Assembly: GCF_017591425.1 (NCBI RefSeq)
Contig: NW_024466004.1
Location: 37,846,001 to 37,910,000 of the forward strand
Source: Ochotona curzoniae
Lineage: Eukaryota > Chordata > Mammalia > Lagomorpha > Ochotonidae
Length of the DNA: 64,000 nucleotides
Direction of reading: 5' to 3'
Of the stretch, positions 22,735 through 33,925 are shown piece by piece; the stretch's first letter is position 1; each line of letters opens with the position of its first letter. A model generated the notes under the pieces. That model saw only the letters and a list, made by a program, of their open reading frames with translations, was not told the DNA's origin and made no database searches. A program made the translations under genes and the position numbers.

Positions 22735-23340
22735 TTTAAACTACTGTTCCCACATAAAAACTCTCACACAAATATTGACAGCAGATTAATAATTGTCAAA
22801 AGGGTCCTGAATTGTGGTGTAACCGTTTAAGTCTCGCCCTGTCAGACCGGCATCTGATTTGGGCACTGGTTTGAGTTCCAGGTGTCCACTTCCAATCTAG
22901 CTCCTTGCTAATACACCCAGGAAAGGAGCTGAAGTGCTTGATTCCCTGCACCAAGTGGGAAACCTGGAAGCTCTAGTGTGGTCCAGTCCCAGCCATTACA
23001 GCCATATGGGAAGGGAACCAGCAGATAGAAGATTCTCTCTCTTTCTCCCTCTCTTCTCATTTTCTTCCTCTTCTCTCTACAACTTTAGAATAAATTTTTT
23101 TAAATAAACATTTTTTAAAAACTCAGAAGCAACCAAAACACCCTTAATAGGTCAACAGATAAATGAAGTGTGGTAATTCATACAATGGTGTATGTGAAAT
23201 TATGTATATTAAAAAAATGTGACAAAGCCATGCAAAGGCACAGAGGAAACTTAAATGTATGTTGCTAAGTAAAAGACACCAGTCTGAAAGCATATTGTAT
23301 GATTCCAACTACATAACATTCTGGAAAACTCAAAACTTTA
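22735..23340 (+). mobile_element. L1 fragment interrupted by a SINE
   Basis: L1 wording at 22,740-22,803 ('aataattgtcaaaaggg') resumes at 23,110 ('aagcaaccaaaacaccctta', 'gtatgattccaactacat') after the SINE at 22,806-23,105. Confidence 0.7.
22806..23105 (+). mobile_element. C-repeat SINE inside L1
   Basis: Head 'tgaattgtggtgtaaccg', box 'gcactggtttgagttcc' and decayed tail 'gaataaattttttta'. Confidence 0.75.
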
Positions 23341-23483
23341 GAAATATTTTTCCTCTATTTTCTTCTGACAGTAAAGTAACCTTTACAAATTGGTTGTTGC
23401 AAAAAACAATTCTAGCCAATATGTTTTTGCTAATGACCAGATAACAATTCTGGAAGTTCATTTTCTAATTTTAATAATTCCCC

Positions 23484-23775
23484 AGCTCAGTAGGCTAAAC
23501 TGGCATTGTGTATATGGTTGGTTACCAGTTCAATTTCAAGTCCCAGCTGTCCCACTTCCAACCCAGCTCCCTGCTAATGTGCCTTGGAAAGTAGTGGGAG
23601 TTGGGCCTGAACACGTGGGTCCCTGCCACTGATGTGGGAGGCCTGGATAGAGATTCCAGCTGTTGGCCTCATCCTGGCCCAGCCCTGCTGTTGTTGCCAT
23701 GTGGGGAGTCAATCAGCAGATGAAAGATTTCTCTCTGCCTCTCTGTAACTCTTTCTTCTAAATACATACAATTAT
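23484..23775 (+). mobile_element. C-repeat SINE, old
   Basis: 'ccagttcaatttcaagtccc' box, 'ccaacccagctccctgctaa' body and decayed 'aaatacatacaatt' tail. Confidence 0.7.
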
Positions 23776-25714
23776 CTTTTTTAAAGCTATAGAAGCTAAA
23801 CTCATTCTTATTTGCAATAATATTTTAAGATGAACACACAAAAAAGATGAACACAGAATAATTTCAAATATTAACTTTGAAGTGCTTCTTACATCTAAAA
23901 AAATTATTCACAATGAAGGATAACTAATTATTCCATTTACCTATAGCAGAGCGTCTTTTGCTTAGCCTGATTTCCCAAAATGTGCCTTAATTATATCAAT
24001 TAATATTATGAAGAAGAGAAAATGACTCTACCCTCCAATGAATTTGGGATATGCTATTACAGCTGAAGCCATTTCTTCACTGCAAGGCTACTCATAGCTT
24101 TCAGTGTGAGAGTACTTACTGGAAATTATCAAAATGGAAATACAATAATAATGATAAAGAAGAATAACCATTAAACCTTTTCTACATGAACACCAATGTA
24201 AAGTATTACTCCACAGAATGTAGCTCAAAACGCAACTGACAAAGAATGATAAATGCAAGCATATAGAAAATCCAAGTTTGATACAGAATCAAGTACAGAA
24301 CACAGAAGTCATTTCATTAAAAAGCAAACAAAGTTTCAATTAAAGATTTGATTTGTTTAATGAGATAACATTTACTGAAATCACACATGTGTACTGTATG
24401 CAAGCCATGACAGTAAAAAGAGCAGAACACAGATGAAAAGTACTAAATAGATTATCCTGGCTAAACCATCAATAAAAGGGAAAGACTAGATCAAAATATT
24501 CCACTAGATACAAAAGAGTTTAACTACACAGTTTAGATATAATAGCAGTCACTAATTTTTCTTTAAGTAAGGAGGAAACAGGAAAAGTCCACTATACAGT
24601 GATATTAGGTCAGAACAGGAAGTATGAGAGAATAAGTTAAAATTGCTAAAATCTTCACAGATAAATGGAGCACAGAATATTGGGGATACTTCAGAGGAAT
24701 CAATTGCCATTTACGGAAAGAAGAAAATCATCCGTAACCCATCTAAAATGTAACTAACACTATTTTACTTTTCATAGATTGAGTTTAAACATTTAACATG
24801 GTTAGGAAATTATTTTAATGGCTTTTGGTTTAAAAAGAACACCCTCACAGAATCTGCCATATCAGCACTCATATGCAGACATTGAAGGTAATTGAAGCTA
24901 TTGAAAAAACGTAATTACTGAAATTGTAATAGAAAACCACATTACCTTTCTGTCTGGCTTTAGCTATCACGTCTATATGTTTCATTGCTGCTTTTAACAG
25001 TTTCTTAGTAATAACAGATGGAATATCCACCTGGAAAATTCAACATTAAAAGAAACACTTAAAATAATCATCATTAATTTAACAACCGTGGGAACATGCT
25101 TAAGATATTGGGACTATGTTAAAAACTAGAGGCATTAGAAAGATTTTTGCAGGGTTTTTTTTAGCATACTTATTATAAAAATATGGTTATTAATGGAATA
25201 GTATACATGGGTCCATGTTAGCAAATTGCTAAAATTCTCTCAGGAAGAAATATTAGTATTTGATACAACAGATACATTAAGTAACTTGATTTAATTATTT
25301 AACACCACATTAACAGATCATAGCATCACTGTATCCCTAATATGTGAATCATAAATTTGTAGCTAAAATTAAAATATGTTTAAATTTGAGAATGACAATC
25401 TACCAAACATAATTTAAAACATTTTACATTATTGGGTTATTCTGTTATTGCAGGCATTTTTTCAACAATACACTGAAAATTTATTTTAATATGTAAATAA
25501 AAAGTGGTATATTTTTCCTGCAAAATATTTTTCTAGCTTGCTTGTTCTTTTCGTTAAATGTATTCAGGGAAAGCTCACCATTAATTTGTCATCACTTTAA
25601 AGCTATAAATTTGTGTTTACTAAAAATTTAATTGAAAACAAACTTTTCATTCACTTTACAAGACTCATTCTGGTTTTAAGATATATGGAAGTATCTTATT
25701 TTAAAATAGTACTG
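23776..25714. other. Intron sequence around exon 7, nothing recognised
   Basis: About 1.9 kb without SINEs except exon 7 itself. AT-rich. Confidence 0.45.
24946..25030 (-). CDS. SNX14: SNX14 coding exon 7 (residues 184-212), PXA
   Basis: An 85-nt exon encoding [20 protein letters not shown] followed by VIAKARQK, a PXA helix. Acceptor TTTTCCAG; donor AAAG/GTAATG. It ends after the first base of a Val codon completed in exon 8. Confidence 0.96.
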
Positions 25715-26033
25715 TGGGGCCCGGTGCAACACCCTGATTGCTAAATCCGTGTCTCGCATCCAATGGGACTCCACATGGATGCCAGTTCATATCCCAGCTG
25801 CTCCACTTCCCACCCAGCTCTGTGCTTGTGTCCTGGTAAAGCCAAAGGACAGCCCAAGGCCTTGGGACCCTGAACCCATGTGGGAGACCTGGAAGAAGCT
25901 CCTGGCTTCAGATTGGCTCAGCTCTGGCAAGTTGTGGCCACTTGGGGAGTGAACCAGCAGATGAAAGAACTTTCTCTGTTTCTCTTCTTTTCTGTATATC
26001 TGCCTTCCCAATAAAAAAATAACTAAATCTTTT
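25715..26033 (+). mobile_element. C-repeat SINE
   Basis: Head 'ggggcccggtgcaacacc' to tail 'aaaaaaataactaaatctt'. Confidence 0.9.
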
Positions 26034-26129
26034 AGAAAGATAAGAAACTTATTAAATTTCCATAAAATTGATATAACAATCATTTGCCTCCAAGGAGAAG
26101 AAAGAATATGTAGCATTATAATACAGCGA

Positions 26130-26400
26130 ATGCAAGAAAATATTTCAAATCTTATGGCTGATAAAATTTGTATTCAGAATATATAAATAAACTTTACAAC
26201 TCATAATAGATAATCAAGTTAAAATATTTGCAAAGGACTTGAATCAATTTTTCTCCAAAGACCAATAAGCACTGCAAAAGACACTCGATATTACTGGCTT
26301 GAGGAAATACAAACCATGGGCAACATGAAATATCATTTCACGTTCATTATTACTGGCAATGATGTGAAACATCAGAACCCTCATTCACTGTGGGCTGAGA
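26130..26400 (+). mobile_element. L1 fragment (old), left part
   Basis: 'ttgaatcaatttttctccaa', 'accaataagcactgcaaaag' and 'atcatttcacgttcatta' match the ORF2-distal region of L1. The element resumes at about 27,505. Confidence 0.8.
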
Positions 26401-26414
26401 GGTAAATGCCTCTG

Positions 26415-26655
26415 TTCTGCCTCATGGTGGCAGTGTAACACAATAATCTTCCATCTGTGGTGCTAGCATCCCATACAGGTGCCAGGTGTAGTTCTGGCTG
26501 TCCTATTTCTGATCAAGATCCCTGCTAATGCCTGGGAAAGCAGCAGAGGACAGCCCAAGACCTTGGCTTCTTGCATCCATGTAGGAGACCCAGGAAATCT
26601 TAACTCCCAGATTCAGACTGCCCAGTTTCAAACATTGCAACCATTTGGGAAATCA
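26415..26655 (+). mobile_element. C-repeat SINE, left part, split by an LTR
   Basis: The older copy reads through 'caaccatttgggaaatcaac', then is interrupted by the LTR. Its 3' end appears at about 27,396-27,490. Confidence 0.7.
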
Positions 26656-27395
26656 ACTTGAAATAACAGGTCTGACACGAGCTGAGCTCCATCTTAAGAG
26701 AGGTAACCTCCAAATAATAAGATTGTAACTCAGCCAAAAGAAATTGCATCCTACTTGACCAGAATGCTCAAACACCTGGCTAGGTTATTCAGGCATGCTG
26801 AGGAAAAAAAAAAAATGAGTTTCAGCTGGTACCACAATGAAAGCTTGCAGAATTAGTGATTAGTAAATTTTCAACAATAAAAAGTAGTTTCTGCGGGCCT
26901 GGCACCATGACCTAGCAGCTAAAGTCCTTGCCTTGAACGCGCAGGGATCCCATATGGGCACCAGTTCTAATCCTGGTGGCCTTGCTTCCCATCCAGCTCC
27001 CTGCTTGTGGCCTGGGAAAGCAGTTGAGGATGGCCCAAAGCCTTGGTACCCTGCACCCGCATGCGAGACCCAGAAGAGGCTCCTGGATCCTGGCTTTGGA
27101 TCGGCTCAGCTCCAGCCGTCGCTGTCACTTGGGGAGTGAATCATCGGATGGAGGATCTTCCTCTCTGTCTCTCCTCCTCTCTGTATATCTGACTTTACAA
27201 TAAAAATAAATCTTTAAACAAAAAAAAGTAGTTCTGCATTAGCTCAATCCCCCTGAACCCCTAATGGTCAGTGGTTTTTGCTTTATAACCCCTGCTGTTC
27301 TCTAGTTCGAGGCTGAGAGACCCTTGAGGGGCCTTCTCCACCACCGGAAATAAAAGACAATTTTTATCAGTGCACAGCATTCCTCTGTGTTAGCT
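26656..27395 (+). mobile_element. Solo LTR of an endogenous retrovirus (ERV1-like), SINE-interrupted
   Basis: It begins near 'tgaaataacagg' and carries a TATA-like 'gctttataacccctgctg', 'ctagttcgaggctgagagac' and an AATAAA at 27,347. Layout U3-R-U5 fits a gammaretrovirus-like solo LTR of about 410 bp without its SINE. No internal viral genes are seen. The class is judged from wording only; exact edges are uncertain. Confidence 0.6.
26895..27222 (+). mobile_element. C-repeat SINE, young, inside the LTR
   Basis: Full-length copy with 'ctaaagtccttgccttgaac' head, flanked by imperfect duplications around 'aaaaagtagtt(t)ctgc' at 26,879-26,894 and 27,223-27,237. Confidence 0.95.
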
Positions 27396-27490
27396 TGCTT
27401 GAGTATAATAATCCAGGAAATAGATTCTCTCTCTTTCTCACTCCCTTTTTCTCTACTCTTTCATGTAAAATAAATAAATCTTCTTTTAAA
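27396..27490 (+). mobile_element. C-repeat SINE, right part of the split copy
   Basis: 'agattctctctctttctcac' to 'aaaataaataaatcttc' completes the SINE begun at 26,415. Confidence 0.65.
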
Positions 27491-27504
27491 AGAAAGAAAG
27501 AAAA

Positions 27505-27650
27505 AGAAGTGTAAATGATACAGCCTGGTATTGCAATTCCTCCAACTATAGAGTTGTCATTTGATCCAGTAATTATACTCCTACATGCTACAACATACAC
27601 AGGATAAATGAAAACATATATCCCCTGAAAAAAACTGTACAAAACTTGGG
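27505..27650 (+). mobile_element. L1 fragment (old), right part
   Basis: 'ttgatccagtaattatactc' and 'aaatgaaaacatatatcccc' continue the L1 interrupted at 26,400. Confidence 0.7.
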
Positions 27651-27780
27651 AGTGTCTGGGTCCTGGCTCCTGTTTCCCTCCAGCTTTCTGCTAACACACA
27701 TCCTAGGAAGCAGGAGCTAGCTGGTTGCTCAGACTTCAGTCCCTGCCACCCACTGGGAGACCAAAGGTCCCCGGCTCCCA
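27650..27780 (+). mobile_element. C-repeat SINE body fragment
   Basis: 'ctccagctttctgctaac' to 'cccactgggagacc', head and tail missing. Confidence 0.55.
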
Positions 27781-27784
27781 ACTT

Positions 27785-27934
27785 TGAGATTAACTGATCC
27801 TGGAAATTATCCCAACCACAAACAAGGAGCTGCATGGGAAGAGGGGCTGCGGGGACACAAACCAACAGTGCCCATGTAGGATCCCAGTGCCTGCAAGGTG
27901 ACGATGTAAGCCACTGAGCCATGGTGCTGGGCCC
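27785..27934 (-). mobile_element. C-repeat SINE head fragment
   Basis: Reverse head part ending 'gagccatggtgctgggccc'. Directly follows a + strand fragment, giving a partial fold-back. Confidence 0.7.
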
Positions 27935-28077
27935 AAAACAAACATCAAATTTCCACAAAAGATAATAGCCAAGCATTAAAGAAAGCAAAATTGATTAATG
28001 AATCAAAATGAATATAAATAAATCCATTTTTTAATTAATGGTTCATTAATTGTTAAAAATGATTTTTTTAAAATTAT

Positions 28078-28386
28078 TTTTTAAATAACTTTATTAAATT
28101 GGAAAGTCAGATATACAGACAAAGAAGAACAATTTCCATCTGCTCATTCATTGTCCGAGTGGCCGCAATGGCCAGAGCTGCGCCAATCTGAAGCCAAGAA
28201 CCTCTTCTGGGTCTCCCACGCAGGTGCAGGGTACCAAGACTTTGGACCATCCATCGACTGCTTTCCCAGGCCACAAGCAGGGAGCTGAATGGGAAGCAGG
28301 GCCGCCAGGGTATGAGCTGGAGCCCATAAGGAATCCCAGGCATGCAAGGTGAGGATTTTAGCCACTAGGCTACCGCACCATGCCCC
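28078..28386 (-). mobile_element. C-repeat SINE
   Basis: Reverse copy from 'taactttattaaattggaaa' to 'ggctaccgcaccatgcccc'. Confidence 0.9.
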
Positions 28387-28440
28387 CCAAAAAATTAATT
28401 TAAAAAATTTTTTCAAGTTTTAAAAAATTAATGATTCATT

Positions 28441-28653
28441 AGCCCATCCAAAGCCAGCAGCCAGATGCTTCCTCAGGGTCTCCTAAGCAGGTAGAGGTGC
28501 CAAAGCTTTGGACCATCCTTGACCACTCCCCCAGGTACTGGCAGGGAGCCAGACAGATAGGAAGTAGAGCAGCTGGGACACAAACTCGTGCTTATACAGG
28601 ATCGTGGCACATGCAAGGTGAGGAATTCACCCACCAGCTGCCTTGCTGGGCCT
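28441..28653 (-). mobile_element. C-repeat SINE, 3' truncated
   Basis: Reverse head and body ending 'gctgccttgctgggcctg', 143 nt from exon 6. Confidence 0.75.
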
Positions 28654-28795
28654 GATTTATTAACGTCTTAGCCAAAACCAAAAAAAGTGAAAAAAACTGC
28701 ACATGATAGCAAATAAAGTAAAACTGATATTTAGAATAGCATTTTTCATAATGATAAAGTCTCAAATTACCAAATTTCTCATTATAGATATGTAC

Positions 28796-28883
28796 CTTGT
28801 GAATCCTCCGTACTAAGACAGACGCAAAAAACCGCAAAACCACTCTCAGCTCATCAACAAAGGACTCATCATCTGTCAAATCC
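28796..28883 (-). CDS. SNX14: SNX14 coding exon 6 (residues 154-183), PXA
   Basis: An 88-nt exon encoding [20 protein letters not shown] followed by SVLVRRIHK, a core PXA segment. Acceptor CTTTTAAAG; donor AAG/GTACAT. As I recall the human protein, pika shows conservative changes in DLTDD and RVVLR. Confidence 0.96.
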
Positions 28884-29200
28884 CTTTAAAAGAGGAGGAA
28901 AGGAAACATTCAGAAGTTCAGAGAAACACAATTTCTTGTTCCAGAAACCAAGCAAAGAACTGCAACTTTTTTCTCATTTACTATCAAAAGCTTATTTTTA
29001 AAATGAAGAAAAAAGAAAACATTTCCCACAATGCTAGTACCATTACCAGTAACTAAACTAAGTTTATAATTTCTTACAGACATACACATTCATATTCTTA
29101 CTTCTAAATATCATGAAATAATTTCAAATGAAGAAAATACTGAATAACTTTAGAGAAGAAAAAGATTTATAAATTAAAATTAATTTAAAATAGTTATATA

Positions 29201-29543
29201 GGGCCCAGCACAGTAGCCTAGCAGCTCAAGTCCTTGCCTTGCATGTCCAGGATCCCACATGGGCTCTGGTTCTGGTCCCGGACACCCTGCTTCCCATCCG
29301 GCTCCCTGCTTGTGGCTGGGGGGGAGGGGGGCAGTAGGGGATGGCCCAAAGCCTAGGGACCCTGCACCAACACAGGAGACCTGGAGGGGAGACCCGGAGG
29401 AGGCTCCTAGCTCCTGGCTTCAGATCGGCTCAACTTCGGCTGTTGCGGCTGCTTCAGGAGTGAATCAGCAGACGGAGAATCTTTCTCTCTTTCTCTCCTT
29501 CTTTCTGAATATCTTACTTTCTGATAAAAATAAATAAATGTTT
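29201..29543 (+). mobile_element. C-repeat SINE with an internal duplication
   Basis: 'gagacctggagg' and 'gagacccggagg' occur back to back at 29,376-29,402, and a G-run (29,318-29,331) has expanded in the body. Confidence 0.9.
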
Positions 29544-29787
29544 AAAATATATATATTTATATAATAATGACATAAACTAATTCTAAAAGTAAAAAAAAAA
29601 AAAACTATGTTTATTTGAAGAAAAAAATAGACTGCAAGTCATTTGCCACAGAAATTTAGTTCATTATGTGAGGATCTACTCGTCATTTTGCTATTTCTCA
29701 TTCCTGAGGTCTTGAAGTCCCTGGAAGAATTACAACACTTTAACCAAAGGAAGGAAAGTTCTGTGTAACACTGATATCCTGAATTCA

Positions 29788-30105
29788 GGAATGGCGCCAT
29801 GGTGTATAAGTCAAGCCTCTGTCTGCAGTGCTGGAATACCAAATGGATGTAGATTCAAGTCTTGGCTGTTCTGCTTAAAATCCAGATGCCTGTTAATATG
29901 CCTGGGAAAGTAGCAGACGATGGCCTAAGTCCTTGGATCCCTGCACTCACCTGGGAGACCTAGGAAAAACTCCTAGCTCCTGGGTTTGGTCCAGCCCAGT
30001 TCTGGCGATTGTGGCCATTTGGAGAGTGAACCAGCAGATGGAAGATTCCCTCTTTCTCTCTCTCCTTCTCTTTTTATAAATCAGCATTTCAAACAAAAAT
30101 ATATA
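29788..30105 (+). mobile_element. C-repeat SINE, older
   Basis: Head 'aggaatggcgccatggtgta' to decayed tail 'caaacaaaaatatatat'. Confidence 0.75.
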
Positions 30106-30223
30106 TTTTTAAATAAATGTTTAAATGAAAAAGAACGAGATCACAATGCTTTTCAGGAAAATCTGACATAAAACTGGATATTAAATTTATCTTACACTGT
30201 AGATGAACTCTAACTAGTAGCAT

Positions 30224-30548
30224 TTTTTTAATTATTTATTTTTATTAGAAAGGCAGATATACAGAGAGAAGCAGAGACAGAGAAAGATCCTCCATCTGCT
30301 GATTCACTTTGAAAGCCGCCAAACAGCCAGAGTTGAGCAGCTCTGAAGTCAGGACACAGGAGCTTCTTCCAGGCCCCTCATGCGGGTACAGGGTCCCAAG
30401 AACTTGAGCCACTCTCTACTGCTTTCCCAGGCCATAAGCAAGAAAGGAACTGGATGAGAAGTGGAGCAGCCAAGACACAAACCAACACTCACATGAGATC
30501 CTAGTACATGCAAGGTGACGATTTACACTGAACCCTCATGCCATATCC
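30224..30548 (-). mobile_element. C-repeat SINE
   Basis: Reverse copy from the T run to 'accctcatgccatatcc'. Confidence 0.85.
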
Positions 30549-31413
30549 AACTAGTTGCATTTTTAAACTAGAAAATTCTAAATACACAAATCAATATATA
30601 GCAGGGGATGCTACTAGTATCTAGTGGGAAAAGTCTAAGAGTGCCACAAGCTTTCCTGTAACACAGAGTCCTTGAAAGATTCTGCCTAAGATATCAACAG
30701 GGTCAAAGCTGAGAAATTCTATCTACAATGAAAGCATGTCATTGATATGATAAGATTAGATATAAATATATTAAAATTCTTATATTCAGCATATTCAAGA
30801 AAAAAGATTATGTACCTGTACCATGGATAAACAAAGTTTTCCAACACCAATTCAAAAACCTACATAGAAAATAGTTTTAAAAAAAAAACAATACTACTTA
30901 GTAACATGTATTATTAGCAATAAACAACTTTATTGGCCCAAATAATGACAGTAATATCACATTTTTATAACAAAACGTTCATTTCAACCACACATACCTA
31001 TAGCTCAAGGAGAATATATGAAAAAACATTTGGAAAATCATAAGGGTCCATACAAAGCAAAAATTGCCACTAGAAAGTCACATATATTTGCAAATATTCC
31101 AATCAATAAAAATCTTTAATAAATTGTTCCTGACTGATGCTTTACTAAATCCTTCAAGCTCTATAGAAAGACAGAGAATATTCAGTCCTTTGTATTCCTT
31201 TCTCTGTAAGCCCACATTCTCAGGATAAAATGGAGAAAAAAGTAGCTAAGATTTATTTAAGGGATCAAAACTTAGTGCTAAACAACAGTGGGACAAAAGG
31301 ATATAACGGCTGGAACTGAACTAAGTTCTGGGGTGCTGGTAATTTTTGCTTATTGATCTGGATTATGCATGTAAGTTCAATCATCCTCTCAATCACCAAA
31401 TCCTACGAATTTA
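30549..31413. other. Intron sequence around exon 5, nothing recognised
   Basis: AT-rich, only exon 5 identified. 28,884-29,200 is likewise empty. Confidence 0.45.
30816..30859 (-). CDS. SNX14: SNX14 coding exon 5 (residues 140-154), PXA
   Basis: A 44-nt exon reading VFELVLENFVYPWY, the signature start of PXA helices. Acceptor ATGTAG; donor CAG/GTACAT. It ends inside an Arg codon. Its length is not a multiple of three, so skipping it would break the frame. Confidence 0.94.
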
Positions 31414-31484
31414 TTTTTTAAAAGATTTATTTATTTTTATTACAGAGAGGAGGGGAGAAGAGACAGAGAGGAAGCTCTCCCACC
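31414..31484 (-). mobile_element. C-repeat SINE tail fragment
   Basis: Reverse 3' end only ('aaaagatttatttattttta' to 'ggaagctctcccac'). Confidence 0.65.
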
Positions 31485-31743
31485 CACACTGGTTCATGTC
31501 CCAACTGCTCTGCATTCAACCCAGCTCCCTGCATACAGCTTGGGAATGCAGTAGAGGACACCCCAGGTCCTCCTTGGGCCATTGCATCCACACAAGAGAC
31601 CCAGAAAAAGTTCCTGCTCCTGGTTTAAGATTGACTCAGCTCTGACCATTGCAGCCATTTGGGCGTGACCAGCAGATGGAAGACCTTTCTCTGTGTCTCT
31701 CCTTTCTGTAACTCTTACTTTCAAATAGAAATAAAATAAATCT
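31485..31743 (+). mobile_element. C-repeat SINE, 5' truncated
   Basis: Starts at the 'ggttcatgtcccaactgctc' box and ends 'gaaataaaataaatctt'. It follows a reversed tail, so the pair forms a small fold-back. Confidence 0.75.
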
Positions 31744-32390
31744 TAAAATAAGAACCTTTGGCCAAATCAGTAATAACACCCATTTAATAGGTTATGTTCA
31801 GACTGCCTGAAATAGTGCATACACTTAATACAGTGGTCAATATACAACAAATATGCTAATAAATGTTCACTACCAGAATAATACTCTATCTTCATCATCC
31901 TGACTCACATATTATCCTCCCCTCCACTGAACACTCCCATCTCGTTTCAAGCTTCTTTCCTCTCCAGAATTCCAACCATGAAATACCCCTTCTCACACTT
32001 ACGGTATGGCAAATTTCTAGACTTCCTTCCTGACTGTCCCTCTCAACAGTTTTGTACTTCCTCCTCTACGCTAATTGCACACCTTGTAAATTTCCTCCAT
32101 TACTGACTATATCACACTTTAATATAATGACCTCCTTATCAGTATCTATCTATTCCCTCACTTTCTGAAGTTTTTAGAATAGAGGACTACAACTTGGCTA
32201 TTTCTCCTTTTTTCCCTAAAACCTAGCCCAGTTCCTGTCTATTGCAAGATAAATGTTTTTAAATATGAAAACTAATATCTACTGGACACTAATATGTGCC
32301 ACCTATTGGATCAAGAGCTTTTCATTAAGTTTTTAAATTTTTTTCAAAGAATGAATCTAATACCAAAGAGTAAATGAATATAACACCAAA
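31744..32390. other. Unassigned CT-rich intron 4 segment
   Basis: Pyrimidine-rich sequence (31,900-32,250) that may be an old, unrecognised repeat. Confidence 0.4.
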
Positions 32391-32567
32391 TTCTGGGTCT
32401 CCCACGTGGGTACAGAACCCAAGCACTTGGGCCATCATCTGCTGCTTCCCAGGCCATTAGCAGCAAGTTAGATTAGAAGTGGAGCAGCTGGGACATCAAC
32501 CCATGCCCACATGAAATGCAGGTGCTACAAGCAGAGGATGAGACTGCTACTCCACTGTGCTGGTCCC
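32391..32567 (-). mobile_element. C-repeat SINE, 3' truncated
   Basis: Reverse copy from 'ctgggtctcccacgtgggt' to 'ctccactgtgctggtccc'. Confidence 0.75.
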
Positions 32568-32597
32568 AAATGTACATTTCTTAAAAGAGTGGAGGTG

Positions 32598-32812
32598 CAG
32601 GGCCAGCAATGTAGCATAATGGGTTAAGTTGTCATGGGAAATTAACCCAATCTTTGGGTCCCTGCACCCACAGGGAAGACCCAGATGAAGTTCTTGGTTC
32701 CTAGTTTCAGTGTGGTTCAGTCCAGCCCTTAGTGCTGAAGTCTTGTGGAGTGAACAAGGAGCTGGAAGAATTCTATCTCTCCCTCTCTCTTTTTGTAACT
32801 TTGCCTTTCAAA
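32598..32812 (+). mobile_element. C-repeat SINE, internally deleted
   Basis: Head 'agggccagcaatgtagcata' joins directly to 'aacccaatctttgggtccc'; the box-B region is missing. Confidence 0.7.
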
Positions 32813-33033
32813 AAAAACAACACAGTATCAGGAGAAAAGTCAGATTGAGGCTGAGATTCAAAACATGAAAGATAATTGAGTTATGATTTTATAGAAGCTG
32901 GTATCGGGTTAAGCAGGCTTATATGGTTTGAAGTCACCTAGTACACAGGCTATCTTTGTGTCTCTCTGTGACATAGAGTGTGTGTGTTTGTGTCCTTCAG
33001 ATAAAATAAATGAAACTCAAAAAAAAAGACTGT

Positions 33034-33357
33034 TTCGGAGGTTGGCATTGTAGTGTTGTGAGTAAAGTCACCAGCTGAAGCACTGGCACTTCAGACGGGT
33101 GCCAGTTCAAGTCCGGATGCTCCACTTCCCATCCGACCCCGTACTAATGCACCTGGGGAAACAGCATAAGCTGGTCCAAGTCCTTGATCCCTTATACTCA
33201 TGCAGGAGTTTCAGAAGATTTGGATCCTGCTTCAGACCAGCCCAGCTCTAACCAATACAGCCATTTCAGGAATGAATCAGTAAATGGAAGTATTTTTGTC
33301 TCTCTCTCAAACTCTCTATCTGTAACTCTTTCAAATGAAGAAACAAATCTTTTTTTA
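33034..33357 (+). mobile_element. C-repeat SINE, rabbit-like type
   Basis: Head 'ggaggttggcattgtagtgt' to tail 'aagaaacaaatctttt'. Confidence 0.85.
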
Positions 33358-33372
33358 AAAAATGGATTAAAG

Positions 33373-33700
33373 GGCCCGGCGGCATGGTCTAGTGGCTGAA
33401 GTCCTCGCCTTGAACGCCCCGGGATCCCTTATGGGCACCGGTTCTAATCCCAGCAGCTCCACTTCCTATCCAGCTTCCTGCTTGTGGCCTGGGAAGGCAG
33501 TTGAGGATGGCCCAAAGCCTTGGGACCCTGCACCGCGTATGGGAGACCCAGAAAAGGTTCCTGGTTTCCAGCTTCGGATCGGCATAGCATCGGCTGTTGC
33601 GCTCACTTGGGGAGTGAATCATCAGACGGAAGATCTTCCTCTCTGTCTCTCCTCCTCTCTGTGTATCTGACTTTGTAATAAAAATAAATAAATCTTTTTT
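33373..33700 (+). mobile_element. C-repeat SINE, young, full length with target-site duplication
   Basis: Intact copy flanked by a perfect 15-bp duplication 'aaaaatggattaaag' at 33,358-33,372 and 33,701-33,715. Confidence 0.97.
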
Positions 33701-33925
33701 AAAAATGGATTAAAGAAAAAGAAATAAGTAGTAAATAAAAAATTTTTACAGAAGACAAACAATAATCAAGTAAAGCAGTGCTTTCCTTAACTAAAAGGTC
33801 TACTTAAGTTAAATACAGAATCCAAAAATATTCTAGCTTATAACTAGAATACTGAATCAATTACTTGGTCCAGAATTGATTAGATGACAAGTATAACCTC
33901 TGTGATACTCTATGATTGGATTTTT

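Noticed and set aside
33373..33700. tRNA-like heads with A and B box wording
   Set aside because: These are 5' ends of C-repeat SINEs repeated throughout the window, not tRNA genes; they cannot fold into a complete cloverleaf as read.
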